From: Promethearchaeota archaeon
GTDB taxonomy: Archaea; Asgardarchaeota; Lokiarchaeia; Sigyniarchaeales; SOKP01
Direction of reading: 5' to 3'
DNA: 64,000 nucleotides
Assembly (NCBI GenBank): GCA_019057795.1
Contig: JAHLWS010000062.1
Location: 1-64,000, forward strand
The notes beneath the pieces are model-generated. The model saw only the letters and a program-made list of their open reading frames with translations. It made no database searches and had not been told where the DNA came from. A program made the position numbers and the translations under genes. Below are positions 45,171-53,225 of this stretch, in pieces; the stretch's first letter is position 1, and each line of letters starts with the position of its first letter.

Positions 45171-45722
45171 TTATATTCCAAATTTTTGAAAAACAGTATA
45201 AATCGATGTTTTGTAAATTTGGTAAGTAAAATCGTTTGGAATTAACTCTTTTATATTTCTGATTAAATCAGGAACCACTTTGTCGCTAAATTCTTTATTT
45301 GTGAATTCCAAATCTGGATCGTATTTATGTAAAAATATAGAGAAATCAATATTTACTTTATGTTTCCTTAATAGGATAACGATTTTATCTAAGTAGTCTA
45401 ACGAAATATCAAACCGCTCCTGATCTTGGATGTCCAAAACATAAATAAACTTATTGGTTTTTTTTATGTGGTTTTGAAAGTCGTTTAAATAACCCTCTCG
45501 AAATTGTTCTTGCCCACCGAAATCCCAGATGCTATATTCTGACCCTAACGCTTGGAATTTATTGATCTTAAACCCTCTCGTAGGATTTAGCGAGGAAAAC
45601 GACGAAAGATTCTTCACACCCTTCAAACATAACACGATAGATGTTTTACCGGAATTATCTAACCCCATGATTAATACTTTTTTTGCGTTAATTGTTGTGT
45701 TTTCTCTCATCGCTGTATTCAT
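45171..45722 (-). CDS. Rag/Gtr-Arf-like small GTPase
   Basis: A 183-residue single-domain GTPase with Ras-superfamily motifs: G1 GLDNSGKTS (20-28), G2 Thr48 in NPTRGF, G3 WDFGGQE (66-72), G4 HKYD (132-135) and G5 KTSI (171-174). The P-loop is Arf-like, whereas HKxD in place of NKxD and WDFGGQExFREGY are characteristic of eukaryotic Rag/Gtr GTPases. It lacks the C-terminal roadblock domain of Rag proteins and any prenylation signal. It lies between an ArsR gene (27-base gap) and the MASE3 kinase gene (26-base gap), so it is co-transcribed with a two-component system. A roadblock protein is encoded 4 kb away. Confidence 0.88.
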   Translation of the reverse strand: MNTAMRENTTINAKKVLIMGLDNSGKTSIVLCLKGVKNLSSFSSLNPTRGFKINKFQALGSEYSIWDFGGQEQFREGYLNDFQNHIKKTNKFIYVLDIQDQERFDISLDYLDKIVILLRKHKVNIDFSIFLHKYDPDLEFTNKEFSDKVVPDLIRNIKELIPNDFTYQIYKTSIYTVFQKFGI

Positions 45723-45749
45723 TTTAATAAGGGATTAAAAATAGATTAA

Positions 45750-46085
45750 TCATGATAACGTATCTATAACATCTAAATCTCTCAAGTCTTTGAGTTTTTC
45801 TTGATTGATTTTCACAACAAAAGATTTAATTTCTTCTATGAGCTTAAAGATATTTGGATTCTTAATTTTATAGGATTTAACATTATTAATTTTATCAAAA
45901 TTAATGAGATTTTTGTTACTTAGAGCCTTTAAGTGTTGAGAAATCGTAGATTGAGACTTATCTAAGGTTGTTTGAATTTCAGAAGAAGTCTTTTTCTCAT
46001 CTCGTAATAAAACTAGTATATCCAATCGAGTCTGATCTGCTAAAACTCTTAAAAACTCAATAAAATCTATTTTATTTTCACTCAT
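45750..46085 (-). CDS. ArsR-family winged-helix regulator
   Basis: A 111-residue DNA-binding protein: LRVLADQTRLDILVLLRDEKKTSSEIQTTLDKSQSTISQHLKALSNKNLI is the ArsR/HTH_20 winged helix. It has no cysteines, so it is not a thiolate metal sensor. It is the first gene of the operon with the GTPase, histidine kinase and response regulator and is likely to regulate that operon or be regulated through it. Confidence 0.85.
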   Translation of the reverse strand: MSENKIDFIEFLRVLADQTRLDILVLLRDEKKTSSEIQTTLDKSQSTISQHLKALSNKNLINFDKINNVKSYKIKNPNIFKLIEEIKSFVVKINQEKLKDLRDLDVIDTLS

Positions 46086-46194
46086 TTAATAATATCCTAT
46101 TGTATTTTAGGTATATTGATTTTAATCGCTTTTAAAGATATTTTTAATGATTTATTAATATTAATTAAGATTTTATTAATAAACCATCGTAACA

Positions 46195-46202
46195 TTTATA
46201 TA
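46195..46202 (+). promoter_or_regulatory. TATA-like element before the Lrp-type gene
   Basis: TTTATATA is located about 50 bases before the ATG at 46251, in the divergent gap between the ArsR gene and the Lrp gene. Confidence 0.35.
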
Positions 46203-46250
46203 TCGGCATATCGTTATTAATGAATATAAGTAAAAAATAAAAAATTTAAG

Positions 46251-46778
46251 ATGGAGATAATGGAAAGTCAAGTCTTTAAAATCGACGAGATAGATCGGAA
46301 CATAATTGAATTAATTCAAAAGGAACCTACGCTTACTCATACAGAAATCGCAAAAAGAGTTGATCGGAGCCAACCCACAATCGGAATGAGGATTCGGAAA
46401 CTCGAAAAAGCGGGAGTCTTAAAATTTCAAGCGGGTATAAATGTAAAAACTATGGATTTAATCCTTGCACGAGTCGAAATTCAAACTTTAGAACCAAACG
46501 AAACCATAGAATTAGTTAAAAAATGTCCATACATGCTAAACGCATTTCGATTGAGTGGCACTTTTAATCTTAGTGTTCTTGTAATAGGTTCTAAACTAGC
46601 TCATATTGATGAGATGGTTAATAGCCATTTTAGAAAGAATCCTAACATCTCTTCGGTTTATATGGATATAATTACCGATGTTACAAATGATTTTGTATTA
46701 CCATTTGATTTTAATTTCGAAAGTTGTAGTTTAAACTCAAATTCAAATGGTCAATGTTGTGGAAAATGTTTTAAATAG
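46251..46778 (+). CDS. Lrp/AsnC-family regulator with cysteine-rich tail
   Basis: A 175-residue regulator. Residues about 8-55 form the winged helix (DEIDRNIIELIQKEPTLTHTEIAKRVDRSQPTIGMRIRKLEKAGVL), followed by a RAM ligand-binding domain (VEIQTLEPNETIELVKKCPYML, FNLSVLVIGSKLAHIDEMV). The last 18 residues carry four Cys (C...CCGKC) that could bind a metal or Fe-S cluster, adding a redox or metal sensor to an amino-acid-type regulator. Start could be Met1 or Met4. It is transcribed away from the ArsR operon. Confidence 0.85.
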   Translation: MEIMESQVFKIDEIDRNIIELIQKEPTLTHTEIAKRVDRSQPTIGMRIRKLEKAGVLKFQAGINVKTMDLILARVEIQTLEPNETIELVKKCPYMLNAFRLSGTFNLSVLVIGSKLAHIDEMVNSHFRKNPNISSVYMDIITDVTNDFVLPFDFNFESCSLNSNSNGQCCGKCFK

Positions 46779-47021
46779 CCAATTTGATCTAAATTTTTTT
46801 ATATAATTTCTAATTTTAATGATTATAATTAAAGAGTTAGAACAAACATTTTTATTACATTAACAACAAATTTTTAGCATAATTTACCTTTTAAAAATAA
46901 TATATATTGATTTTCTAAAAAAAATAAATTAAAAAAAATAAAAAAAATAGAAAAGTAAGGAATCTTATCTGCCAGAACTTAATCCCAGAAGAGCAGATTC
47001 ATCAGAATTGAAGCCAAACTC

Positions 47022-47131
47022 GCCAGCGTATCCGAGATAAATAAAGGATTTATCCTATTACGGAAATAGTAAGGAGGCGGCCTGCAGAGCCGTTGCTTTC
47101 AGCATCATGGGTGCAAATCCCATCGCTGGCT
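47022..47131 (+). tRNA. tRNA with Cys anticodon (GCA), intron in D-loop, long variable arm
   Basis: Acceptor stem GCCAGCG (47022-47028) pairs with CGCTGGC (47124-47130) over 7 bp, and base 73 is T, the cysteine discriminator. The anticodon stem is GCGGC/GCCGT with loop CTGCAGA (47082-47088), anticodon GCA at 47084-47086. The T-stem ATGGG/CCCAT encloses TGCAAAT, where G replaces the usual second T. The D-stem TCC (47031-47033) pairs with GGA (47073-47075). The variable region is 13 bases and can form TGC/GCA, as in type II tRNAs (Ser, Leu), whereas ordinary tRNA-Cys is type I. The D-loop is expanded by a 30-nt insert; removing it gives an 80-base tRNA. cysS starts 53 bases downstream. No CCA is encoded. 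Confidence 0.82.
47037..47066 (+). other. Predicted BHB intron in the tRNA D-loop (30 nt)
   Basis: TCCG (47031-47034) pairs with CGGA (47061-47064) to form the four-base central helix. Bulge 1 is AG^A (47035-47037) and bulge 2 is AA^T (47065-47067). Cutting between the second and third base of each bulge and joining gives the D-loop TCCGAG-TAGTAAGGA, close to the canonical type II form. Inside, TAA/TTA and AGGA/TCCT form the inner hairpin. There is no strong outer helix, so the motif is of the relaxed type. Confidence 0.65.
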
Positions 47132-47184
47132 CTTATACCCATCTTATCACTAATAATGCGCTCTTTTAAAGTGTATAAATTATC

Positions 47185-48627
47185 ATGAAAGTTTATAATA
47201 GCTTAACATATAAAAAGGAAGAATTTAAGCCAATCGAACCCGGAAAAGTCAAAATGTATGTTTGTGGTGTTACAGTGTATGGTTCGCCTCACCTTGGTCA
47301 CGCAAAGTCCGCAGTTGCTTTTGATTTAATTCACAGATATTTAAAGTTTAAGGGCTATAAAGTTAATATCGTTAAAAATTATACTGATATTGACGATAAA
47401 ATAATTAAGAGTTCTAAAGAAAGAAACATCGATTTCAGAACTTTAAGCGATCAACATATTGCTGAATATGAGGAAATCATGGAAATGCTCAATGTTGAGA
47501 AAGATACACGAAATCCACGAGCAACCGAAGTAATAGATTTTATAATTAATTTTATTAAAGAATTGATTTCTAAGGGACACGCTTACGAAAAAAATGGATC
47601 CGTGTACTTTTCAGTTAAATCATTTCCGGGATATAGTTCCGTTCTTCAAAAGAGTAAAGGTGAAGGAAAGGAGAGCGAAGAAGAAGATTACATAGTAGAT
47701 CAAGATACAGCATTTGGAGAAGATAAGTTAGATAGTCGAGATTTTGCGTTGTGGAAAAGAATGAAAGAAGGAGAGCCTTTTTGGGAAAGCCCCTGGGGTG
47801 AAGGGCGTCCTGGATGGCACATTGAATGTTCTGCTATGATCTTGAACTTTTTAGGCGAAACAATTGACATACACGGGGGCGGTCAAGACTTGAAATTTCC
47901 ACACCATAGGAACGAAATCGCGCAATCAGAATCTTACACTGGTAAAAAAATTGCAAATTATTTCCTTCATAACGGTTATGTTAATGTAAAAGATGAAAAG
48001 ATGTCTAAAAGTCTCGGAAACTTTTTCACAGTAGCAGATATTGCCAAACAGTATGACCCAATGATTATTCGTTGGTATTTGATATCGAGTCATTATCGAA
48101 GTTCAAATAATTATACTATTGATAGCATGGAGCAAGCTAAAAATACTTACAACAGACTAATAAACACGATTAAAAAAGTAAACGATGCTGAATTTGCTGA
48201 AGCGAAATCAAAGCAACTTAACGATTTAATTGCAAAAATTGAAAATGCGGAAAATAAAATTATTGACGCTATGGAAGATGATTTTGACACTCCTGTAGCT
48301 TTGGCAGAGTTATTGACGCTATTTAGAGAAATTAACAAAGCTATACTACAAGATGGCTTGAAAATAAACCAAGAATTTAAGGATCGATTTTTCAAATTTA
48401 TAGAATTCAATGAAAAGATTTTCGGAATTTTTCCATCCTTAATCGCTAAAATGACACCGTTTTCGTTTGAAAGCATGGATGAGAAAGATAAACTCATCAA
48501 AAGTCTCGTTAATTTAATAATCGAAATGCGCGCTAAATTAAGAGATAAAAAAATCTACGATCTAAGCGATATAATACGCGAACGGTTAAGAGAATTAGGT
48601 ATCGATATCGAAGATAAAAAGACATAA
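47185..48627 (+). CDS. cysS: Cysteinyl-tRNA synthetase
   Basis: A 480-residue class I synthetase. The HIGH motif appears as HLGHAKSAV, the zinc site includes CGVTVYG (Cys28 region) and HIECSAM with GGGQDLKFPHHRNE, and KMSKSLGN is the KMSKS motif. The anticodon-binding DALR domain follows and the C-terminus is normal in length. It charges tRNA-Cys with cysteine. The gene immediately follows the tRNA with a GCA anticodon and lies 5 kb from cysE-cysK. Confidence 0.95.
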   Translation: MKVYNSLTYKKEEFKPIEPGKVKMYVCGVTVYGSPHLGHAKSAVAFDLIHRYLKFKGYKVNIVKNYTDIDDKIIKSSKERNIDFRTLSDQHIAEYEEIMEMLNVEKDTRNPRATEVIDFIINFIKELISKGHAYEKNGSVYFSVKSFPGYSSVLQKSKGEGKESEEEDYIVDQDTAFGEDKLDSRDFALWKRMKEGEPFWESPWGEGRPGWHIECSAMILNFLGETIDIHGGGQDLKFPHHRNEIAQSESYTGKKIANYFLHNGYVNVKDEKMSKSLGNFFTVADIAKQYDPMIIRWYLISSHYRSSNNYTIDSMEQAKNTYNRLINTIKKVNDAEFAEAKSKQLNDLIAKIENAENKIIDAMEDDFDTPVALAELLTLFREINKAILQDGLKINQEFKDRFFKFIEFNEKIFGIFPSLIAKMTPFSFESMDEKDKLIKSLVNLIIEMRAKLRDKKIYDLSDIIRERLRELGIDIEDKKT

Positions 48628-48650
48628 TTATAAATTATTTTTTTAAAAAT

Positions 48651-49445
48651 ATGAAGCGATTTAAAATTTTATTTTTTACACCTCATATCGACGACATCGA
48701 ATTTGGCGTGCCGTTTACATTTCTAGAATCGTTAAGGTTAGGAAATGAAGTTGTAGAAGTGCTGATGACTAATTGTGAATTTGGAACGCATCGCATTGAA
48801 TTCAAGGGGGCTCGTTTAAAAAGAATTCGAACTAGAGAATTAGAAAACGCAAACAATGTGTACGCTAAATATACTAAAAACCATGTTCGAGTTTTAAAAG
48901 TAGGTTATATCGATGGGTACCTTCCAATGAATAAATTGGCATTGAATAAAGTTGTAGACATAATTCGTACTGAAAAACCTGATCTTATTTTCGCACCAGA
49001 CCCTTGGTATGCTCTTGATTATCATCCAGATCACATAAACACTGGTAGATTGCCTTACTTTGCTCTTAAGAAGATAAACAAAAACGAGCTACCTACTCGT
49101 GTTTTTTATTACTACTCTTTTAAACCAAATTTCAAATTAAAATGCAGATGGAAAGACATCCAAATCATCGTTGAAGCATTGTCTCAACATAGAAGCCAAG
49201 TAACTCCATTAAGCGCTAAATTAATAGGAGTTTTTAGAAAACTCCTTTTCTTAAGGAGATTTTTTAGTACAGGCCACTTCACAGAAAATTTTCGGGAGCA
49301 AATATTTAACGACGGATACCCCGAATTTCCAAAGAAACATAATTTTTTGGATAATATAAAATATCTATTTTTTACAAGAATGACTGTACCTGGATATGAA
49401 AAATTTCATAACATAACACCAGAAGAATTAGGGTTAAGGAATTAA
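48651..49445 (+). CDS. PIG-L/LmbE-family deacetylase-like protein
   Basis: A 264-residue protein with the LmbE zinc-hydrolase pattern: FFTPHIDDIEFG (the usual PHPDD as PHIDD), RTRELENANNV, LIFAPDPWYALDYHPDHINTGRL with the second metal motif HPDH, and VEALSQHRSQV. The family removes N-acetyl groups from sugars such as GlcNAc-phosphatidylinositol or other small molecules. The C-terminal 60 residues are basic and aromatic (FFSTGHFTENFREQIF). It follows cysS by 23 bases but on its own probably small transcript or as a read-through. Confidence 0.8.
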   Translation: MKRFKILFFTPHIDDIEFGVPFTFLESLRLGNEVVEVLMTNCEFGTHRIEFKGARLKRIRTRELENANNVYAKYTKNHVRVLKVGYIDGYLPMNKLALNKVVDIIRTEKPDLIFAPDPWYALDYHPDHINTGRLPYFALKKINKNELPTRVFYYYSFKPNFKLKCRWKDIQIIVEALSQHRSQVTPLSAKLIGVFRKLLFLRRFFSTGHFTENFREQIFNDGYPEFPKKHNFLDNIKYLFFTRMTVPGYEKFHNITPEELGLRN

Positions 49446-49463
49446 ATATACATAATTTTGGCT

Positions 49464-49868
49464 TTAAATACGGGGTGGACTACTTACTATTTTTTCGCCC
49501 TCTTCTAGTTGTTTATAATGCTTGTATAGGATTGGTGCGAGCTTAACGTCTTTTGTAGTAGACACACTTAAAACTCTATCTTCCCCGGCATGTAAAATCA
49601 ATAGGTATCCCTTACTACCTTTTATGTACGATTGTTCAAATTCGCCAAGACCCATTTCTCCAATAGCACGTTCACTCAATGAACAAAGTGCCGCAGTCAT
49701 GGCTGCTAATCGCATATCATCTGTGCTTGCGGGTAGTATAGAGGCGAGTGGTTGACCGGTATCCGCCGTAAGCTGCGCTGCTTTCACACCTTCGATATTA
49801 TCCATAATATCTTTTAACAAGTTTTCAAGCGAAGTTTTAAACTCCCGCCTTTTCTTTAACCCTTTCAT
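49464..49868 (-). CDS. Roadblock/LC7-domain protein
   Basis: A 134-residue protein of the roadblock/LC7 (MglB-like) fold: LENLLKDIMDNIEGVKAAQLTADTGQPLASILP, then RLAAMTAALCSLSERAIGEMGLGEF, KGSKGYLLILHAGEDRVLSVST and LAPILYKHYKQLEEG. In bacteria and Asgard archaea such proteins act as GTPase-activating or scaffolding partners of small GTPases; in eukaryotes they form Ragulator and dynein light chain. The nearest GTPase gene is the Rag/Arf-like one at 45171, though the two are not in one operon. A functional link is inference. Confidence 0.88.
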   Translation of the reverse strand: MKGLKKRREFKTSLENLLKDIMDNIEGVKAAQLTADTGQPLASILPASTDDMRLAAMTAALCSLSERAIGEMGLGEFEQSYIKGSKGYLLILHAGEDRVLSVSTTKDVKLAPILYKHYKQLEEGEKIVSSPPRI

Positions 49869-50236
49869 TGAACTTGACGTTTATTTAATAATTATGCGAT
49901 TATATTTTCGAAATAGCTTTACTGCTTAAAAAAGAGCCTTTATAATATAAATTTTAGCACAAATTCTTAATATTTGTCTAATAAATCTTAATATCTCTTT
50001 AAGATTAAGCGTTAAAATAGTTAAAAGAAGTGAAATCCTTTACGGCTTTAATTTTAAGGGTTGTGAAAATAATTACCAAAATATCAACCAAATCAACGAA
50101 TCCTGCGTTGCTGCCTATACCGGAATTTTCTTTACTTATATCGCCAAAGTGCTTTCTGATAATTGATCGAGATCATAAAATCCTGAATTAAAATCTAATA
50201 AAGAATGACTTTAGAAAGTTTCAATGTGAAAAAGGA

Positions 50237-50346
50237 GACTCCTGCAACCAAGACCTAATAAGAAGGTCAGAAATAAAATAGGGGGAGTATTAGATGAGTG
50301 CTTTACGCACTACCAAAAGACAAAAATCCAGGGTGGTGCAGGAGTC
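50237..50346. ncRNA. Inverted-repeat-bounded element, candidate structured RNA
   Basis: GACTCCTGCA (50237-50246) is the exact reverse complement of TGCAGGAGTC (50337-50346), and the pairing continues after one bulged A as CCA/TGG. Inside are two further hairpins, GACCT/AGGTC (50252-50256 with 50264-50268) and AGTGC/GCACT (50297-50301 with 50307-50311). The result is a closed three-way junction of 110 bases. It lies in the 774-base gap (49869-50642) between the roadblock gene and fwdA. It does not match 5S, SRP or RNase P RNA, or any riboswitch I recognise, and lacks tRNA features. A small inverted-repeat transposon is an alternative. The rest of the gap is AT-rich and empty. Confidence 0.5.
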
Positions 50347-50642
50347 ATGGTTGTATTTCCCTATTTAATTTTTTTATTTAATTCACATTACTTAAATTTA
50401 AATTCAAAAGTGTTGTCTTACTTTTGTCTTACTTTACCATAACTAATAATTTTCTGTTATTTAAATCTTTTCTCTTATTTAGTTTTTTAAGTTATTAGAT
50501 GTAAAGTGTAAAATAATATTTTTGTATAAATAAATACTATGCAAAAATGTACGCAAAAGAATAGTTCAAAAATGTCAGTTGCCTATCGAAATCTAATATC
50601 AAGTCTAAAATATTCTCAGAAAAAGTAAGAAATAAAAAAGTT

Positions 50643-52364
50643 TTATATTCCGTTGACAATCTTTTCTTTTGGAGCATACGCGTCTTGTACCGCGTAGTTG
50701 TTAAAATTAATGCTATAGTGGTCCCGCCAGGATGCTTTCATGTCTTCCATCATATCTTCGTGGACGCTTTCCTTGAATTTCCCTTCAGCGCGAATCAATG
50801 TTCCCATAGGCGCCGCTATGATTTCACCGTTTTTCACTACTATTTGACCTTCCTTTATCGTATACGCTGCGCTCGAAAACGCCTTCTCTATTGCTTTACC
50901 GTCCATCTTGTTCGGATCTAACTTATAAACCGCCACGTCGCCGATAGCTCCAACTCCAAGATGACCTCGATCTCTTAGTCCCAAGGTTTTTGCGTTTCCT
51001 GCTCTTGTAACAATGCACAACTCACTTAAAGTGTATTCTCGGTCTAAATCTGGAAGCGTTGACGCTGTACTTGCTTTCTTTGAAACCACATTCTCTAGCA
51101 TATCCTTCCGGGATTTGCGATCCATTAACCATTTGAATACAATTGGATAGGTTGTAAATGGCGCTCCGTTGGGATGGTCTGTCGTGTGGCTAATCTGCCA
51201 AGGATCTTTGATTAAGAGCATTAACTCGAGGGCAATTGCCCATTGGACGGCGTTTACACCCGTCTTCGGAGAAAAGAAATAGGGTACTACTCCCGATCCT
51301 GACTCTGCTTCGATTTGACCATTTATCCATTTCATACCTGGTTTTGCGCCCCAAGGACTCATCCCTCCAAGATGGTGGAGGGCGTGCTCCCACGGACCGT
51401 CTCCAGTCATCGTAGTAGTAGCGTATTTTGTAAATACAACTTGGCCAGTATCCAGAGACATGTGTTTGTGCGAATTGACATACTCTGCTATTTGGGATGC
51501 TCCAGATTCGAAATTTCCCCAATTTGTGCCGGCGTACGCATTGAATTGGCAATGAGTAACGTGAAATGATCGCTCTCTCTCACCATAGGGTTCGATTCCT
51601 TCACATATTTTAAAAGTCTCTATTGAATGCTCGTAATTTCCAGGGTGACCTAAATTATTACAATGGACATGAATGGAGTGAGGTAATTCTAATAGTTCAT
51701 TTGCTTTCGCTAAACTTTCGACAATCTGCCTTGGTGTAACATCCCAATGCAAGACGGGTGAATCTACACTATCGCAATTCTTGCCCCATGCCCAGTTTTC
51801 CACGCCTCCTGGGTTCACAATTTTAATCGCATAACCTTTCGTAGCTTTTAAAATCCAATTTACGTAGGCTGCTAATTTATCGATATCGTTCTCCCTTACA
51901 AATTTGAGGACATACCAGTTATTTCCAAGGATAGGCATCGCTAATTTATCGATAATAGGCATTTCTAGAAACTCTTCGTGAGTATGTCGGGCCTCCAATA
52001 AAGGCATAGCAGGCTCACATACGGTCGTATATCCTAACTTAGCGTATCTATAACCCGTAGCCCATGTGCTTGGTACGCTAAATCCCGTGCCAGATCGCCT
52101 TATTTTAGTTTTTTTCTCGTTACTTTCTGGCACTTTATCTTCCGGTCGTAATGTTCGTCCAGCATTTACTTTTGCCCCGGCGATGTGTGAATGAATATCA
52201 ACTCCTCCCGGCATAATTATCATGCCCTTGGCATCGATAACTTTTGCGTCTCCATTAACCTTATTAACAACCACGCCATCTTTAATGTAGATATCCTTCT
52301 TTTCGCCGTCAATGTTGTTCAAAGGGTCGTAAACTAAGCCATTTTTTATTATTAAATCACTCAT
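50643..52364 (-). CDS. fwdA: Formylmethanofuran dehydrogenase subunit A
   Basis: A 573-residue amidohydrolase-fold subunit. N-terminal IIKNGLVYDPLNNIDGEKKDI, metal motif GGVDIHSHIAGAKVN, KIVNPGGVENWAWG (carboxylated-Lys region), IHVHCNNLGHPGNYEHS, HVTHCQFNAYAG, and TDHPNGAPFTTYP are all FwdA blocks. FwdA carries out the condensation of formate with methanofuran at a binuclear metal site at the end of a long internal tunnel from FwdB. Here it is 43 kb from the rest of fwd. Its stop lies near the structured element. The start is supported by the first strand-forming residues; no strong ribosome-binding site is seen. Confidence 0.95.
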   Translation of the reverse strand: MSDLIIKNGLVYDPLNNIDGEKKDIYIKDGVVVNKVNGDAKVIDAKGMIIMPGGVDIHSHIAGAKVNAGRTLRPEDKVPESNEKKTKIRRSGTGFSVPSTWATGYRYAKLGYTTVCEPAMPLLEARHTHEEFLEMPIIDKLAMPILGNNWYVLKFVRENDIDKLAAYVNWILKATKGYAIKIVNPGGVENWAWGKNCDSVDSPVLHWDVTPRQIVESLAKANELLELPHSIHVHCNNLGHPGNYEHSIETFKICEGIEPYGERERSFHVTHCQFNAYAGTNWGNFESGASQIAEYVNSHKHMSLDTGQVVFTKYATTTMTGDGPWEHALHHLGGMSPWGAKPGMKWINGQIEAESGSGVVPYFFSPKTGVNAVQWAIALELMLLIKDPWQISHTTDHPNGAPFTTYPIVFKWLMDRKSRKDMLENVVSKKASTASTLPDLDREYTLSELCIVTRAGNAKTLGLRDRGHLGVGAIGDVAVYKLDPNKMDGKAIEKAFSSAAYTIKEGQIVVKNGEIIAAPMGTLIRAEGKFKESVHEDMMEDMKASWRDHYSINFNNYAVQDAYAPKEKIVNGI

Positions 52365-52672
52365 CGTAAATTTCCTTAGTTATAAGTTTAGTTTTGATTA
52401 ATCTTAAATTGACAAATAAATTTGAAATTGTACTATTAGTATTAAAAATCTATTATTTTTATAAAGATTTATTATTTAATTTAATTTAATATGAGAATTG
52501 GATTATCGGTATTAAAAGATCGTTTTAATAAAAAATTAAGATGTGAATTTTGAATTCATAAGCCAAAAATTAACAAATAAAATCTAAATTTTTTTAAGAA
52601 TGAAAAAATATATTTATAAATTAATAAACTTTTTTTATAAAAAAATTAAAAATAACTTTTAGGTGAAAAAAT
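52365..52672. other. Intergenic region upstream of fwdA and a membrane-protein gene
   Basis: A 308-base AT-rich divergent gap. A TATA-like AATATATTTATAAA near 52607-52620 faces the membrane protein gene. No ORF, tRNA or repeat was seen. Confidence 0.5.
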
Positions 52673-53188
52673 TTGGCATTAGGTAAAATTTTTATAATAT
52701 TAGGAGCGCTCCTTAGTATACTTGGTACGTATGTTTTTGCTATTTATGGTGTTACGGGTTCTGTAGGTTCTGGTATTGGATTCATTCTGAATACATTTGG
52801 AGGGGGTCTGGCGGATCCTACGTTATTTGCAGGTTCAAGTACATATGCTACTATCTTAGGTATCGAAGTTTGGCTTTTTTACATTCTTTTGGGCGTGTTT
52901 CTGATCTTTCTTGCTGCTGGCGCACTACAATTAATAGGGGTGAAATCCAGAGTTGCTGGCTTGATCTTTTCTCTCTTTCCACTTGGTGTAGGAATAATGT
53001 TAATACTTGTCTTTTATACAGATATTTTAGGTCTTAAATCGTTCTTTTTTACAATTTTCTTTGTAGGTGAACAATTAGGAGACTTTTTCCCAATTCTTGT
53101 AAACCTCGGAGACTTAGCTTTGGGAACTTATCTGCTACTTGGTGGAGGCGTTTTAGGAGTGATCAGTACATTTCTTCCACGAGAATAA
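52673..53188 (+). CDS. Small four-helix membrane protein
   Basis: A 171-residue protein with four hydrophobic segments (about residues 4-25, 65-88, 97-117 and 140-162) joined by short Gly-rich loops. The start is TTG at 52673 with AGGTGA 7-12 bases upstream; the codon-use pattern resembles neighbours. No family is recognised and no motif suggests a substrate. It converges with mobA. Confidence 0.65.
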   Translation: MALGKIFIILGALLSILGTYVFAIYGVTGSVGSGIGFILNTFGGGLADPTLFAGSSTYATILGIEVWLFYILLGVFLIFLAAGALQLIGVKSRVAGLIFSLFPLGVGIMLILVFYTDILGLKSFFFTIFFVGEQLGDFFPILVNLGDLALGTYLLLGGGVLGVISTFLPRE

Positions 53189-53225
53189 TTTAATTTTAAA
53201 ATATTTCTTTTTTATTTTATATTTT

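Noticed and set aside
46967-46998. ATCTGC/GCAGAT hairpin before the tRNA as a regulatory element
   Set aside because: Only six base pairs with a long loop in an AT-rich leader; no support beyond the pairing.
50237-50346. 5S rRNA (closed three-way junction of similar size)
   Set aside because: The conserved CCGAAC and GAAGUUAAG-type loops of 5S are absent.
51580-51600. T-loop-like GGTTCGATTCC, possible tRNA
   Set aside because: It lies inside fwdA and has no acceptor stem or anticodon arm around it.
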